A stretch of DNA of 64,000 bases from Gammaproteobacteria bacterium. GTDB lineage: Bacteria > Pseudomonadota > Gammaproteobacteria > Pseudomonadales > JAUIET01. A program made the translations under genes and the position numbers. The DNA lies in the NCBI GenBank assembly GCA_030429735.1, contig JAUIET010000002.1, positions 666,414 to 730,413 of the forward strand, written 5' to 3'. Shown piece by piece: positions 1 to 8,165 of this stretch (its first letter is position 1; every line of letters begins with the position of its first letter). Under the pieces are notes generated by a model. That model searched no databases and was not told where the DNA came from. It saw nothing but the letters and a program-made list of their open reading frames with translations.

Positions 1-2040
1 GAGCACTGAATAGTCATACGCCAGTATGGCTGTGCGCGACTCACGCGCGTTGAATAAACTGCGGTTGACTTCACCAACGCCAGTGACCAGCCCGTCGGCG
101 GGCGTATTCTTCCGCAAATCTTCCAGATCTCTGCGACCCCGTTGCGCCGCCAGTGCCAGCGCGCCGTATTCGATAAAGTTACCACCTTCGGTCAGTTGGG
201 CGATGTTTTCTCGTGCGCTCTGTTTGCCTCGTGCGTGCAATCCATCGATTTTCTCAGGGCGGTTTTCATCCAGGGTGTACGCGTGCAAGTCACGCACGGT
301 CTGTAGATCAGAGCGAATGGCATCAAGATCGAGCGGTTGCGCTGTTTGCTCTTCAAGCGTGTCCCCGTGCCTGGCGAAATAGTGCAGCAAGGGATGGTCG
401 CCGTACACGGTATCGCCGACAGCGACAGCAAGTGCGGCTACTTCTCCATTGCACGGTGCATGTATCAGATGCTCCAGTTTCATGGAGTCAATCACCATTA
501 ACTCCTGACCTGAACGCATGGTGTCGCCTGTGCTTACATTGATTGCAATCACAGTTCCCTGCATTGGGGAGCGCAGGCAAGTGCTGCCATCTGGAGCTTT
601 ATCATCCCTGTACTTTCTTGACTTGGCTTCCAGGCTGCTTTCATGGCTGGATCGTACAGACTGTCGGGGCGTTTGAAGCGCATCTAATAGATCGTAAACA
701 TTCCGTTCAATAAAGCCGGTATCCATGTTTTTCGCAGCAACCGCCGGGTGTTGAATGACGCTTTTGAGGAAATCCAGATTGCTTTCAACCCCACCGAGTG
801 TGCTAGCACACAATGCACGGTAGTGCGCTTTTAGAGCGCTAGGGAAATCACCCTGGCGGGAGTGGCTGACCAATTTTGCCAGCAAGGGGTCGAACCGTGG
901 ATTAGTGGTGTATCCGGCATACACACAGTGATCAACCCTGATACCAGGACCCGAGGCGGGTTCGAAGCGTGTAATCGTTCCGCCCTGACTGGTTGCAGTT
1001 CCATCGGGTTGCATTGTTTCGGCGCAAATCCGGCTTTGCAGGGCAAAGCCGTGTTGCAAGGGCGGTGTGCCCAAACCTAAAGCCTCCAGTGTCATTTGCT
1101 GACTGAGTGAAAACTGCAGGCCGACAAGGTCCAGACCTGTCACTTCTTCGGTGACAGTATGCTCAACTTGCAGACGCGGATTGAGTTCAATAAATGCGAT
1201 ATCGCTAAAATGGTTCCAGACTAAAAACTCAACCGTACCGATACCTCGGTACCTAACGGCATCCGCCAGGGCGATTGCGTAGTCGTACAGAGTGTCTCTA
1301 CAGGCAGTTGGCAAGCCCGGCGCCGGCGCTATCTCAATGATTTTTTGGTGCCTGCGCTGCAGAGAGCAATCGCGATCGCCCAATACGATCGCGTGCTCAC
1401 CATCCCCTGCAATCTGGATTTCAATGTGCCTGGCGTTTGGCAGCAGACGTTCCACGTACAGTTCATCTCGGCCAAATGCAGACATCGCTTCTGATTGACA
1501 ACGTTGCCAATCACGCTCTAGTTGCTCACTATTGTGCACTTCGCGCATGCCTCTACCGCCACCGCCAGCAACGGCTTTCAGCATAATGCCGCCGTCGAAC
1601 TCGGCCAGGTAATCGCGCGCCTGGGCGAGCGATGTGTGTTCGAAACTGCCCGCTGCCACTGGAATGTTCAGATCATGAGCCAATCGTCTTGCCGCTAACT
1701 TATCGCCAAACTTGTCAAGGGTGTCCGCGTTCGGGCCGATAAAGACAAGCCCTTGTTTTGAGCAGGCGCGCGCAAACTCGGCACTTTCGCTAAGGAATCC
1801 GTAGCCCGGGTGAACCGCATCGGCACCACTTTGCTGAGCAATGCCAAGCACTTCGCCTTGATCCAGGTAGGCGGCTGCACCTTGCCCAGGCAACAGGCAG
1901 GCATGGTCTGCGTGCTCAATATGCAGCGAATTCGAGTCGTCGCTTGAATAGAGTGCCACTGTCTCCAACCCGTAATCTGCAGCCGCGTGCGCGATTCTGA
2001 TGGCGATCTCACCGCGATTAGCTATTAGTATTTTCTTCAT
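1..2040 (-). CDS. Single-chain acyl-CoA carboxylase (BC-BCCP-CT), partial
   Basis: Biotin-dependent carboxylation of an acyl-CoA; substrate not determinable. The frame opens at the ATG at 2040 (MKKILIANRGEIAIRI, the biotin carboxylase N-terminus) and stays open for 680 codons to the window edge, which is why the ORF track lacks it. ATP-grasp glycine loop GGGGRGMR lies near residue 155 and the biotin carboxylase signature ELNPRLQVEH near residue 290. The biotin carrier motif DSMKLEH puts the biotinyl lysine at about residue 521. After about residue 575 a carboxyltransferase N-terminus begins (HARGKQSARENI, then FIEYGALALAAQ). This order matches the roughly 1,100-residue fused acyl-CoA carboxylases rather than a two-subunit enzyme. 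It is divergent from the small gene at 2099. Domain order is seen directly; substrate is unknown. Confidence 0.9.
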   Translation of the reverse strand, partial: MKKILIANRGEIAIRIAHAAADYGLETVALYSSDDSNSLHIEHADHACLLPGQGAAAYLDQGEVLGIAQQSGADAVHPGYGFLSESAEFARACSKQGLVFIGPNADTLDKFGDKLAARRLAHDLNIPVAAGSFEHTSLAQARDYLAEFDGGIMLKAVAGGGGRGMREVHNSEQLERDWQRCQSEAMSAFGRDELYVERLLPNARHIEIQIAGDGEHAIVLGDRDCSLQRRHQKIIEIAPAPGLPTACRDTLYDYAIALADAVRYRGIGTVEFLVWNHFSDIAFIELNPRLQVEHTVTEEVTGLDLVGLQFSLSQQMTLEALGLGTPPLQHGFALQSRICAETMQPDGTATSQGGTITRFEPASGPGIRVDHCVYAGYTTNPRFDPLLAKLVSHSRQGDFPSALKAHYRALCASTLGGVESNLDFLKSVIQHPAVAAKNMDTGFIERNVYDLLDALQTPRQSVRSSHESSLEAKSRKYRDDKAPDGSTCLRSPMQGTVIAINVSTGDTMRSGQELMVIDSMKLEHLIHAPCNGEVAALAVAVGDTVYGDHPLLHYFARHGDTLEEQTAQPLDLDAIRSDLQTVRDLHAYTLDENRPEKIDGLHARGKQSARENIAQLTEGGNFIEYGALALAAQRGRRDLEDLRKNTPADGLVTGVGEVNRSLFNARESRTAILAYDYSVL

Positions 2041-2098
2041 TGAGAGTCCGCGTCTTTCGTTTGACAGCATCAAGGTGGATCATTATAGTCGAAGCGCT

Positions 2099-2410
2099 AT
2101 GCAAACCACGCGTCACATTGCCAGTATCAGGGCATTCCGAAAACTCCGCTCCGGCGGCCTGATGCTTGCGTTCGCACTGCTGTTTGCTGCAACCCAGTTC
2201 AGCAACCTTGACCACAATCATTCCGGTGATGTTCTTGAGGCGTCTTGCTCGGTTTGTTTATTGGCAGGTGACTCACCCGTTACGGTTGCCGACACTTCTC
2301 CCACCCTTAGTGCGCAAATTCTCTCTCCCGCGCGCGGACATTCAAGTGTTAGTGCGCCGCAGCAGCAAGCGTTTGCGTATTACTCGACGAGGGCACCCCC
2401 GGTTTCATAA
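2099..2410 (+). CDS. Small exported His/Cys protein, DUF2946-like
   Basis: A 103-residue protein with a basic N-terminus, one hydrophobic segment (LMLAFALLFAATQF, about residues 22-35), then a DHNHSGD motif followed by a CSVC pair. This His-rich plus CxxC pattern is that of small DUF2946-type proteins often found next to metal-uptake receptors. The ORF track starts at 2000, but the ATG at 2099 gives a sensible signal sequence and avoids overlap with the divergent carboxylase start. It ends 60 nt before the zinc-receptor-like TonB gene on the same strand, suggesting co-regulation. A role in metal binding or sensing is inference. No clear ribosome binding site or Zur box was recognised. Confidence 0.6.
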   Translation: MQTTRHIASIRAFRKLRSGGLMLAFALLFAATQFSNLDHNHSGDVLEASCSVCLLAGDSPVTVADTSPTLSAQILSPARGHSSVSAPQQQAFAYYSTRAPPVS

Positions 2411-2425
2411 GGCACTCCAGAAAGT

Positions 2426-2455
2426 ATTCGCTTATTTGCGAATGATGTTTAATAT
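2426..2455 (+). promoter_or_regulatory. Inverted repeat and possible promoter before the zinc receptor gene
   Basis: ATTCGC-N6-GCGAAT (2426-2443) is a perfect 6-bp-arm inverted repeat. It overlaps the only plausible -35 (TTCGCT) for a TAATAT -10 at 2450-2455 with 17-bp spacing. It lies 26 nt before the TonB receptor start, so it could be an operator; equally it could be a weak hairpin after the preceding gene. It does not match the Zur consensus I know. Confidence 0.3.
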
Positions 2456-2469
2456 GCTTCGAGTATCTT

Positions 2470-4545
2470 ATGAAAATTTTACGTTCAGTTGCGCTGTTCA
2501 GCTTTGCTGCAGCGGGTAGCAGTTATAGTTTCGCCGATGATGTGCTTGAAGAGGTAGTGGTGCACAGCCACCCTCTGTCCGGCGAAGGTTTGTCCCAGGC
2601 CACCGAGACCTTGCAGGGCGCTGAGTTACAACGCCGCGTGAGCACCAGTATAGGAGACACCTTGTCTGCCTTGCCGGGAGTGCATTCTTCTACGTTCGGG
2701 AAGGCAGTGAGTCGACCGGTTATTCATGGCCTGGGTGGGCCACGGATAAAGGTGATGGAAGATCGAATAGATACGCTGGATGTCTCGGTGACCAGTGCTG
2801 ACCATGCAGTGGGTATAGACCCATTTATTGCGGAGAGTGTGGAGGTGCTGAAAGGCGCGAGCACTTTGTTGTATGGCTCCGGGGCGATTGGCGGTGTTGT
2901 TGATGTACATTCCGGTCGCATTCCACACAACGTGCCAGAGCAAGCGATCAGCGGCGGCTTGCAATCGCGATTCGATGCCAATAATAACGGCGTGTCATCA
3001 GCGCTGAAGCTTAATGGCGCAGCGGGCTCGTTTGCCTGGCATGCGGATCTCAGCATCAAGGACGGTGACGAGTACGAGATTCCGGGTTTTGCGGAGTCTG
3101 CTCGGTTGCACGCCACGGAAACGGATGAGCCGCAAGACCCGGCTGAGCAAGAGGGCCGTTTGCCAGGCAGCCAATTTGAAAAAGATGCCTATGCAATTGG
3201 TGTGTCCAGGATTGCCGATTGGGGCTTTGTTGGCCTGGCCGTGAGCAAGCTGGAAGCGCAATACGGTTTGCCGGGCGGACACGGTCATGACGAGGAGCAT
3301 GGCGAGGAAGAGCATGAAGGAGAAGAGCACGAAGGCGAAGAGCATGATGCAGAGGGCGTTGCGCTTGGTGAGACACCGATTCTCGATATGGAACAGCAGC
3401 GTATTGATTTTGAAATGGGCATTGAAAACCCGTTTTCGGGTATAAAAAGCCTCAACCTCCGGGCTGCTTATAATGACTACGAACATCAGGAGATAGAGCC
3501 TGATGGCGAAGTGGCAACCAACTTCGGCAATCAGGCCTGGGAGGCCAGGCTGGAGCTCATGTTTGAAAACGAAAACTGGCACGGTGCGGTTGGAACCCAG
3601 TTTTCTGATCGTTCGTTTTCAGCCATTGGCGAAGAAGCGTTTATTCCACCAGTGGACAGTAGCGAGCAGGCAGTGTTTGCTCTGGCAGAGCGCAATTTTG
3701 AGACTTACGATCTGGAGATAGGTGCCAGGCTTGGGCGAGTGAAGCATGATTCGGCAACAGGGCAGTCCCGGGATTTTACCAACAGCGCTTTGTCGGCGGG
3801 GCTGGTCAGGCACGCAGGTGAACACTGGACATTAGGTTTGCTGGCTGACTTTTCATCCCGCGCACCCGTCGGGGAGGAGCTGTTTTCCAATGGTCCGCAT
3901 CTGGCAACCAGAACATTCGAGGTCGGAAATGCCGACCTTGATACTGAAAAAGCGATGAACGCCGCCGCTACGATCAATTTCGATTCCGAACTTGTCGAAG
4001 CACGAGCCACCGCTTACTACACGCAATTCAATGATTATATTTATCAACAGTTCTCGGGCGCTGAAGAAGACGAACTGCCAGTCGCGCAATACCAACAAAG
4101 TGATGCGCGTTTTTATGGTATTGATTCCTTTGTTCGCGCACGCGTGATGCGTTTTGACGATGGCGAACTTTCTGTCAGTGGCCGCTTCGACTGGGTAGAT
4201 GCAAAGCTTGATGCGCCAGGGCAGTCAAACTTGCCGCGAATACCACCGGCCAGGTTTGCGCTTGGTATTCATGGCGAATGGGGCCGAGTGTCAGCGGATC
4301 TGGAGTGGACCCGCGCACTGGCGCAAAATGACGCAGGCGCAAATGAGCTGGCGACGGATGCGTACAATGAGCTAACTGCCTTTGTCGCCTATACAGTGGA
4401 CTTAATGGCCAACAGCAGCCTGCAATTGTTCGTGCAGGGGAAAAACCTGACCGACGATGAGCAACGCTTGCACACATCGTTTATCAAAGACCTCGCTCCC
4501 GCACCCGGTCGAACGATAGAGGCAGGCATTAGTGTGACGTTTTAA
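2470..4545 (+). CDS. znuD: TonB-dependent receptor, ZnuD-like (zinc uptake)
   Basis: Outer-membrane beta-barrel receptor, 691 residues, with signal peptide MKILRSVALFSFAAAGSSYSFA. A plug domain follows (about 45-160) with TLSALPGVHSSTFGKAVSRP and IESVEVLKG-type signatures, and the barrel ends in the C-terminal aromatic 'GISVTF'. Residues about 268-297 form a loop made almost only of Gly, His, Glu and Asp (starts GGHGHDEEHGEEEHEGEEH), the histidine/acid-rich feature of ZnuD zinc receptors. The small His/Cys protein just upstream supports a metal role. Energy would come from TonB-ExbBD, not in this window. Zinc as the ligand follows from the family; other divalent metals are possible. The gene symbol is used for similarity to ZnuD, not proven orthology. 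Confidence 0.8.
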   Translation: MKILRSVALFSFAAAGSSYSFADDVLEEVVVHSHPLSGEGLSQATETLQGAELQRRVSTSIGDTLSALPGVHSSTFGKAVSRPVIHGLGGPRIKVMEDRIDTLDVSVTSADHAVGIDPFIAESVEVLKGASTLLYGSGAIGGVVDVHSGRIPHNVPEQAISGGLQSRFDANNNGVSSALKLNGAAGSFAWHADLSIKDGDEYEIPGFAESARLHATETDEPQDPAEQEGRLPGSQFEKDAYAIGVSRIADWGFVGLAVSKLEAQYGLPGGHGHDEEHGEEEHEGEEHEGEEHDAEGVALGETPILDMEQQRIDFEMGIENPFSGIKSLNLRAAYNDYEHQEIEPDGEVATNFGNQAWEARLELMFENENWHGAVGTQFSDRSFSAIGEEAFIPPVDSSEQAVFALAERNFETYDLEIGARLGRVKHDSATGQSRDFTNSALSAGLVRHAGEHWTLGLLADFSSRAPVGEELFSNGPHLATRTFEVGNADLDTEKAMNAAATINFDSELVEARATAYYTQFNDYIYQQFSGAEEDELPVAQYQQSDARFYGIDSFVRARVMRFDDGELSVSGRFDWVDAKLDAPGQSNLPRIPPARFALGIHGEWGRVSADLEWTRALAQNDAGANELATDAYNELTAFVAYTVDLMANSSLQLFVQGKNLTDDEQRLHTSFIKDLAPAPGRTIEAGISVTF

Positions 4546-4602
4546 CTTTGGGGTTTGGCGGGCAAATCGGAGTAAACTGTGGGCTGATACCTTTGGCCCC
4601 AT

Positions 4603-5946
4603 ATGATGTCCGCCCGTCCCAGCATTTGGCAGCTCGCCTTCCCTTCCATTTTAGGGAATTTGTCGTACTCACTCGTGGGTATGGCACAAACCAAATTCAT
4701 TTCTGAATTAGGTGCTGAAGGTCTTGCTGCTGCTGGTGCCGGCCAGCGTATGTTCTTCGCCATGGGCGCCATACTGATGGCGGTAAGTGTGGGTACTACC
4801 GCGCTAGTGGCCAGAGCATGGGGGGCTGAGGACTATCGGGAAGCCAGCCGGGTAACCATGGCGTCTCTGGTGCTTGGGTCGGCCATCGCGCTCGTGGTCG
4901 GTATTCTTGGCGTGATATTTTCAACACCTATCGCCAGTTTGTTTGGTCTCAATTCTGTGGCCCTGGAAATGGCGAGTGACAACATTCGCTGGCTGGCAGT
5001 TTTCAATGTCGCCTTCGCCTGCAATTTTATTTTAAGCGCGGCATTGAGAGCCTCCGGTGATGCCTGGACCCCGCTTTGGATAAGCATCGCCGTCAATATT
5101 ATCAATTTGCCCTTGATGTACATGTTTATTTTTGGCCATTACGGTGCGCCAGCCATGGGGGTAGCGGGTACTGCGGTGGCAGCAGGTCTGGCGTTCAGTG
5201 TCGGCGGCGGCATCATGCTGGTCATGTGGCTGAAGCAAAAATTTCGAGTCAAACATGTATCCGGAGGCTGGTGGCGGCGCGAGCGGCTGCGCCAGCTGGT
5301 TCATATTGGCTACCCGACCGTACTCGAGCAAGCCGTAATTCAATGCGGCTTTCTGGTGTTTCTGATGATTATTGGCAATTACTACGGTACGGAAGCATTT
5401 GCGGCCTACAGCATTGGCGTCAATATATTAGCCATTTGTATGACCGTGGGTTTTGGCTTTTCGATCGCTGGATCGACACTGGTGGGACAAAATCTCGGCG
5501 CGAACGATCCGGATGCCGCTATGCGCAGCGGCTGGCGCGCGGTCAGCTATGCCATCTTGAGCATGGGCGGTTTGTCGGCGCTGATATTAATGTTCGCGCA
5601 GGAAATTGCCTTGTTCTTTATAGGCGATGAGCCGGAAACCGTACGGCTTACCGTGCAGTTCATGTATATTCTTGGCGCAATGCTGCCATTGCTGGCGGTG
5701 GATTTCACGATTGGTGGTGCCTTGCGCGGGGCCGGAGATACGCGTTTTCCACTGGTTGCGACCATTCTCGGTTTGTTGCTGATGCGTTGCGGTTTGGCAG
5801 CGCTGGCCACGTCTATGGGATTGCCGGTTGTGTATGTATACGCGGCAATTATCGGTGACTACGTGCTCAAAGGTGGTTTACTGTTATGGCGTTTTCATTC
5901 CGGTCGCTGGAAAAAGGCCGTCACCATCACACCAGTCAGCACATAG
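4603..5946 (+). CDS. MATE family efflux transporter
   Basis: Inner-membrane cation-coupled exporter of the multidrug and toxin extrusion family, 447 residues, close to the usual length. It opens with IWQLAFPSILGNLSYSLVGM, the family's TM1, and shows about twelve hydrophobic segments in two similar halves. The second half restarts near residue 230 with GYPTVLEQAVIQCGFLVF. NorM/DinF-type motifs such as ALRASGDAWTPLW and the matching ALRGAGDTRFPL in the other half are visible, as expected for internal pseudo-symmetry. The start is the first of two adjacent ATG codons. It lies 57 nt after the zinc receptor gene with no obvious terminator, so co-transcription is possible. Substrate cannot be inferred. 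Confidence 0.88.
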   Translation: MMSARPSIWQLAFPSILGNLSYSLVGMAQTKFISELGAEGLAAAGAGQRMFFAMGAILMAVSVGTTALVARAWGAEDYREASRVTMASLVLGSAIALVVGILGVIFSTPIASLFGLNSVALEMASDNIRWLAVFNVAFACNFILSAALRASGDAWTPLWISIAVNIINLPLMYMFIFGHYGAPAMGVAGTAVAAGLAFSVGGGIMLVMWLKQKFRVKHVSGGWWRRERLRQLVHIGYPTVLEQAVIQCGFLVFLMIIGNYYGTEAFAAYSIGVNILAICMTVGFGFSIAGSTLVGQNLGANDPDAAMRSGWRAVSYAILSMGGLSALILMFAQEIALFFIGDEPETVRLTVQFMYILGAMLPLLAVDFTIGGALRGAGDTRFPLVATILGLLLMRCGLAALATSMGLPVVYVYAAIIGDYVLKGGLLLWRFHSGRWKKAVTITPVST

Positions 5947-5962
5947 CGCGGAGGGTGTCGCA

Positions 5963-5992
5963 ATGGCTCCTGAGTGTCGTTATTGCCAATGA
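5963..5992 (+). other. Possible nine-codon leader ORF overlapping the epimerase start
   Basis: ATG at 5963 follows a GGAGG at good spacing and encodes MAPECRYCQ before TGA at 5990-5992, which overlaps the epimerase ATG at 5989 as ATGA. The epimerase start itself has no good ribosome binding site, so translation could be coupled through this leader. It could also be chance. Confidence 0.3.
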
Positions 5993-6981
5993 ATATACGT
6001 CTTGACGCAAAGAAGGTTTATTGGCCGCTCAAGACAGCGTTTGTGACCTCGCAGGATAATGTGTCGGGTATCGATTCCGTCCGTGTACAGCTGACCCACG
6101 ATGGTGCGGTTGGCCATGCGGAATCACTGGGTGTTGATTATCACGGTGAAACCGCGGACAGTATTCTGGCTGATATTGAGTCCGTGAGGCATCTGGTAGA
6201 GAGCAGCAAAAACCTTTGCTCTGTTCGCGAACGCCTGCTGCAGGTTCTGCCTGCGGGTGGTGCCCGTAATGCGCTCGATTGCGCGGCATGGGACCTGGAA
6301 GCCAAACTTCAAGGCCAACGGGTGTGGGCACTGCTGGGCATGCCAGTGCAGCCAGTCGAAACGATGATCACGCTCACTCTGGATACACCCGCGGCGATGG
6401 CGACGCAAGCGCTGGCGGCGGCGGATTTTTCGGTGCTGAAACTCAAAGTTGATGCAATCGAGCCGATTGCTTGCATTGAAGCAGTACGCGAGGCACGAGC
6501 CGATTGTCAGATAGTGATTGATGCCAACAGCGACTGGCGTCTTGAGCAGCTACAAGAGTGGGCGCCGCTGTGCAAGTCATTAGGTGTTGCGCTCATTGAA
6601 CAGCCGCTGGCGGTAGGGGAAGATGAGGGGTTGGCTCAATTGTCGCTTGATGTTCCCTTGTGCGCTGATGAATCGATTCAGGACACAGCACAGTTCGATT
6701 ATGTGGCGGCCAGGTATCAGGCGGTAAACATCAAACTCGACAAAACCGGCGGCCTTACAGAGGCGTTGCAGTTATTGGGCCGGGCCAGGCGGGGTAACAT
6801 TCAGGTCTTTGTCGGGAACATGCTGGGTTCGTCGCTGGCCATGGCGCCCGCCTTTGTGATTGCACAGCAAAGTCAGTGGGTTGACCTTGATGGGCCATTG
6901 TTACAGGTCGACGATGTGCAGCCAGCCATTCGATACCAGGGGTCCCGCATGTACGCACCGGATCGAGAGCTTTGGGGGTGA
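5989..6981 (+). CDS. Dipeptide epimerase, enolase superfamily (L-Ala-D/L-Glu type)
   Basis: Mandelate racemase/muconate-lactonizing family enzyme that epimerises dipeptides, classically L-Ala-D-Glu from murein. Visible landmarks: KLKVDA (first catalytic Lys region), metal ligands in VIDANSDW, LIEQPL and CADESIQD, and the second catalytic Lys in AVNIKLDKTGG. Length from the ATG is 330 residues, normal for the family. The ORF track starts at a GTG (5974); the ATG at 5989 gives MNIRLDAKKVYWPLKTAF, matching usual family N-termini. It overlaps by ATGA a nine-codon open frame with a better ribosome binding site. It converges on an M19 dipeptidase 7 nt away, which could hydrolyse the epimerised dipeptide. 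Exact dipeptide specificity is unproven. Confidence 0.85.
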   Translation: MNIRLDAKKVYWPLKTAFVTSQDNVSGIDSVRVQLTHDGAVGHAESLGVDYHGETADSILADIESVRHLVESSKNLCSVRERLLQVLPAGGARNALDCAAWDLEAKLQGQRVWALLGMPVQPVETMITLTLDTPAAMATQALAAADFSVLKLKVDAIEPIACIEAVREARADCQIVIDANSDWRLEQLQEWAPLCKSLGVALIEQPLAVGEDEGLAQLSLDVPLCADESIQDTAQFDYVAARYQAVNIKLDKTGGLTEALQLLGRARRGNIQVFVGNMLGSSLAMAPAFVIAQQSQWVDLDGPLLQVDDVQPAIRYQGSRMYAPDRELWG

Positions 6982-6988
6982 CCGCTGT

Positions 6989-8149
6989 TTAGTCGGGTAA
7001 TTGATCGAGCAAGAACCGCTTTACATTGCCACCCATCACCGCTCGGATTTCCTTCTCGGAAAAACCCTCATTGAGCATGGTTTCGGTAAGCAGAGCCAGC
7101 TGCGATGTATCGAAACGGGTCGTTACTGTGCCATCGAAATCCGACCCCAGTGCAATGTGCTCGAGCCCCAGCAAATCGATCCCGTGACGAATGGAGCGGA
7201 CTATGCCCAGTGGTGAATAGTCACAGACAGCTGAAGACCAATAGCCAATGCCAATAATACCGCCGCTGGCCGCGACTTCTTTCATCAAAGAGTCATCAAG
7301 GTTTCGCGGAGAGTCACACGCACCTTTGAAACCGCCATGTGACAGAACCACCGGGCGCTCTGCGAGCGCTAACACATCACGTACTACCTTTGGTGACGCA
7401 TGCGCAATATCGATATTCACCCCCAGCTCATTGGCTCGCCTGACCACTTGCTTTCCGAACTCACTGAGTCCAGCCTTACTGGTGCCGTGCAGGGAACCCC
7501 CTAATCTGTTATCGAAAAAATGAGTGATGCCAAGGAACTGCAAACCGTCTCGGTGCAGAAAGTCCAGATTCTTCAGGTCGCCATCCAATGCATGTGCGCC
7601 TTCAATCAAAAACTGAGCGCCGACAATATCACGTCCTGCCGCCCGCGCCGCAAGCAAATTCCTGAGGTCTGATTTGGAGCGTACCCACATCAGTTGTTGC
7701 GGATTGTCTGCGATCAGTCGATTCAACCGTGCCAGCTGCATCGCGGCTCTGGCATAGAGCGAATTCCATGTCGCGACAGGCCAGGCCTGAACTACTGCCA
7801 GCAGCGTAATGTTGTCGGATGTGGATTCATTACGCACGTCGTTCAAACCCCTGGGTGATTTGGTTACGGCCGAAAACACCTGCAAGCCAACGTTGCCTTC
7901 GCGCAGGCGTGGCAAGTCGACGTGGCCGCGCGTCGCGTGCCGGGTTAAATCTCTGTTCCATAGCAATGAATCGGCGTGCAGATCCGCTATGAACAAATCA
8001 CTGTGGAGAGCCTGCGCCGCTGCGGAGACTTGTGAGTCATCGTGCCCGTCAACGCGATTCAAGCTTCGCTCAACAAGTGCGGGCGCAATCAGATGGATCA
8101 GAAAGGCCAGGGTGAGCAGAGTAAGGAGTAGAACAGCGAGTTTTTTCAT
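6989..8149 (-). CDS. Membrane dipeptidase, peptidase M19
   Basis: Zinc dipeptidase of the renal dipeptidase family, 386 residues. An N-terminal hydrophobic helix (LAVLLLTLLTLAFLIHLIAP) anchors or exports it to the periplasmic side. Zinc-site motifs are visible in order: DLHADS (His-x-Asp), FLIEGAHAL (bridging Glu), DIAHAS, LSHGGF and ALGSDFDG. It starts 16 nt after the batD stop on the same strand, so it is probably the last gene of the MoxR-Bat operon. It converges with the dipeptide epimerase. Together the pair fits breakdown of murein-derived or scavenged dipeptides. That pathway role is inference; the enzyme family is clear. Confidence 0.9.
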   Translation of the reverse strand: MKKLAVLLLTLLTLAFLIHLIAPALVERSLNRVDGHDDSQVSAAAQALHSDLFIADLHADSLLWNRDLTRHATRGHVDLPRLREGNVGLQVFSAVTKSPRGLNDVRNESTSDNITLLAVVQAWPVATWNSLYARAAMQLARLNRLIADNPQQLMWVRSKSDLRNLLAARAAGRDIVGAQFLIEGAHALDGDLKNLDFLHRDGLQFLGITHFFDNRLGGSLHGTSKAGLSEFGKQVVRRANELGVNIDIAHASPKVVRDVLALAERPVVLSHGGFKGACDSPRNLDDSLMKEVAASGGIIGIGYWSSAVCDYSPLGIVRSIRHGIDLLGLEHIALGSDFDGTVTTRFDTSQLALLTETMLNEGFSEKEIRAVMGGNVKRFLLDQLPD

Positions 8150-8165
8150 ATCATGATTGGTCTGG

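Noticed and set aside
26-382. Plus-strand 118-residue frame at the left edge
   Set aside because: It is the shadow of the acyl-CoA carboxylase, whose own minus-strand frame is absent from the track only because it has no stop in the window.
2041-2469. Zur box for the zinc receptor and small protein
   Set aside because: No sequence near GTTATANNATAAC was found; only an unrelated inverted repeat is present.
2998-3582. 194-residue minus-strand frame inside the zinc receptor gene
   Set aside because: Antisense to a clear receptor with matching family motifs; its composition reflects the complement of the His/Glu-rich loop.
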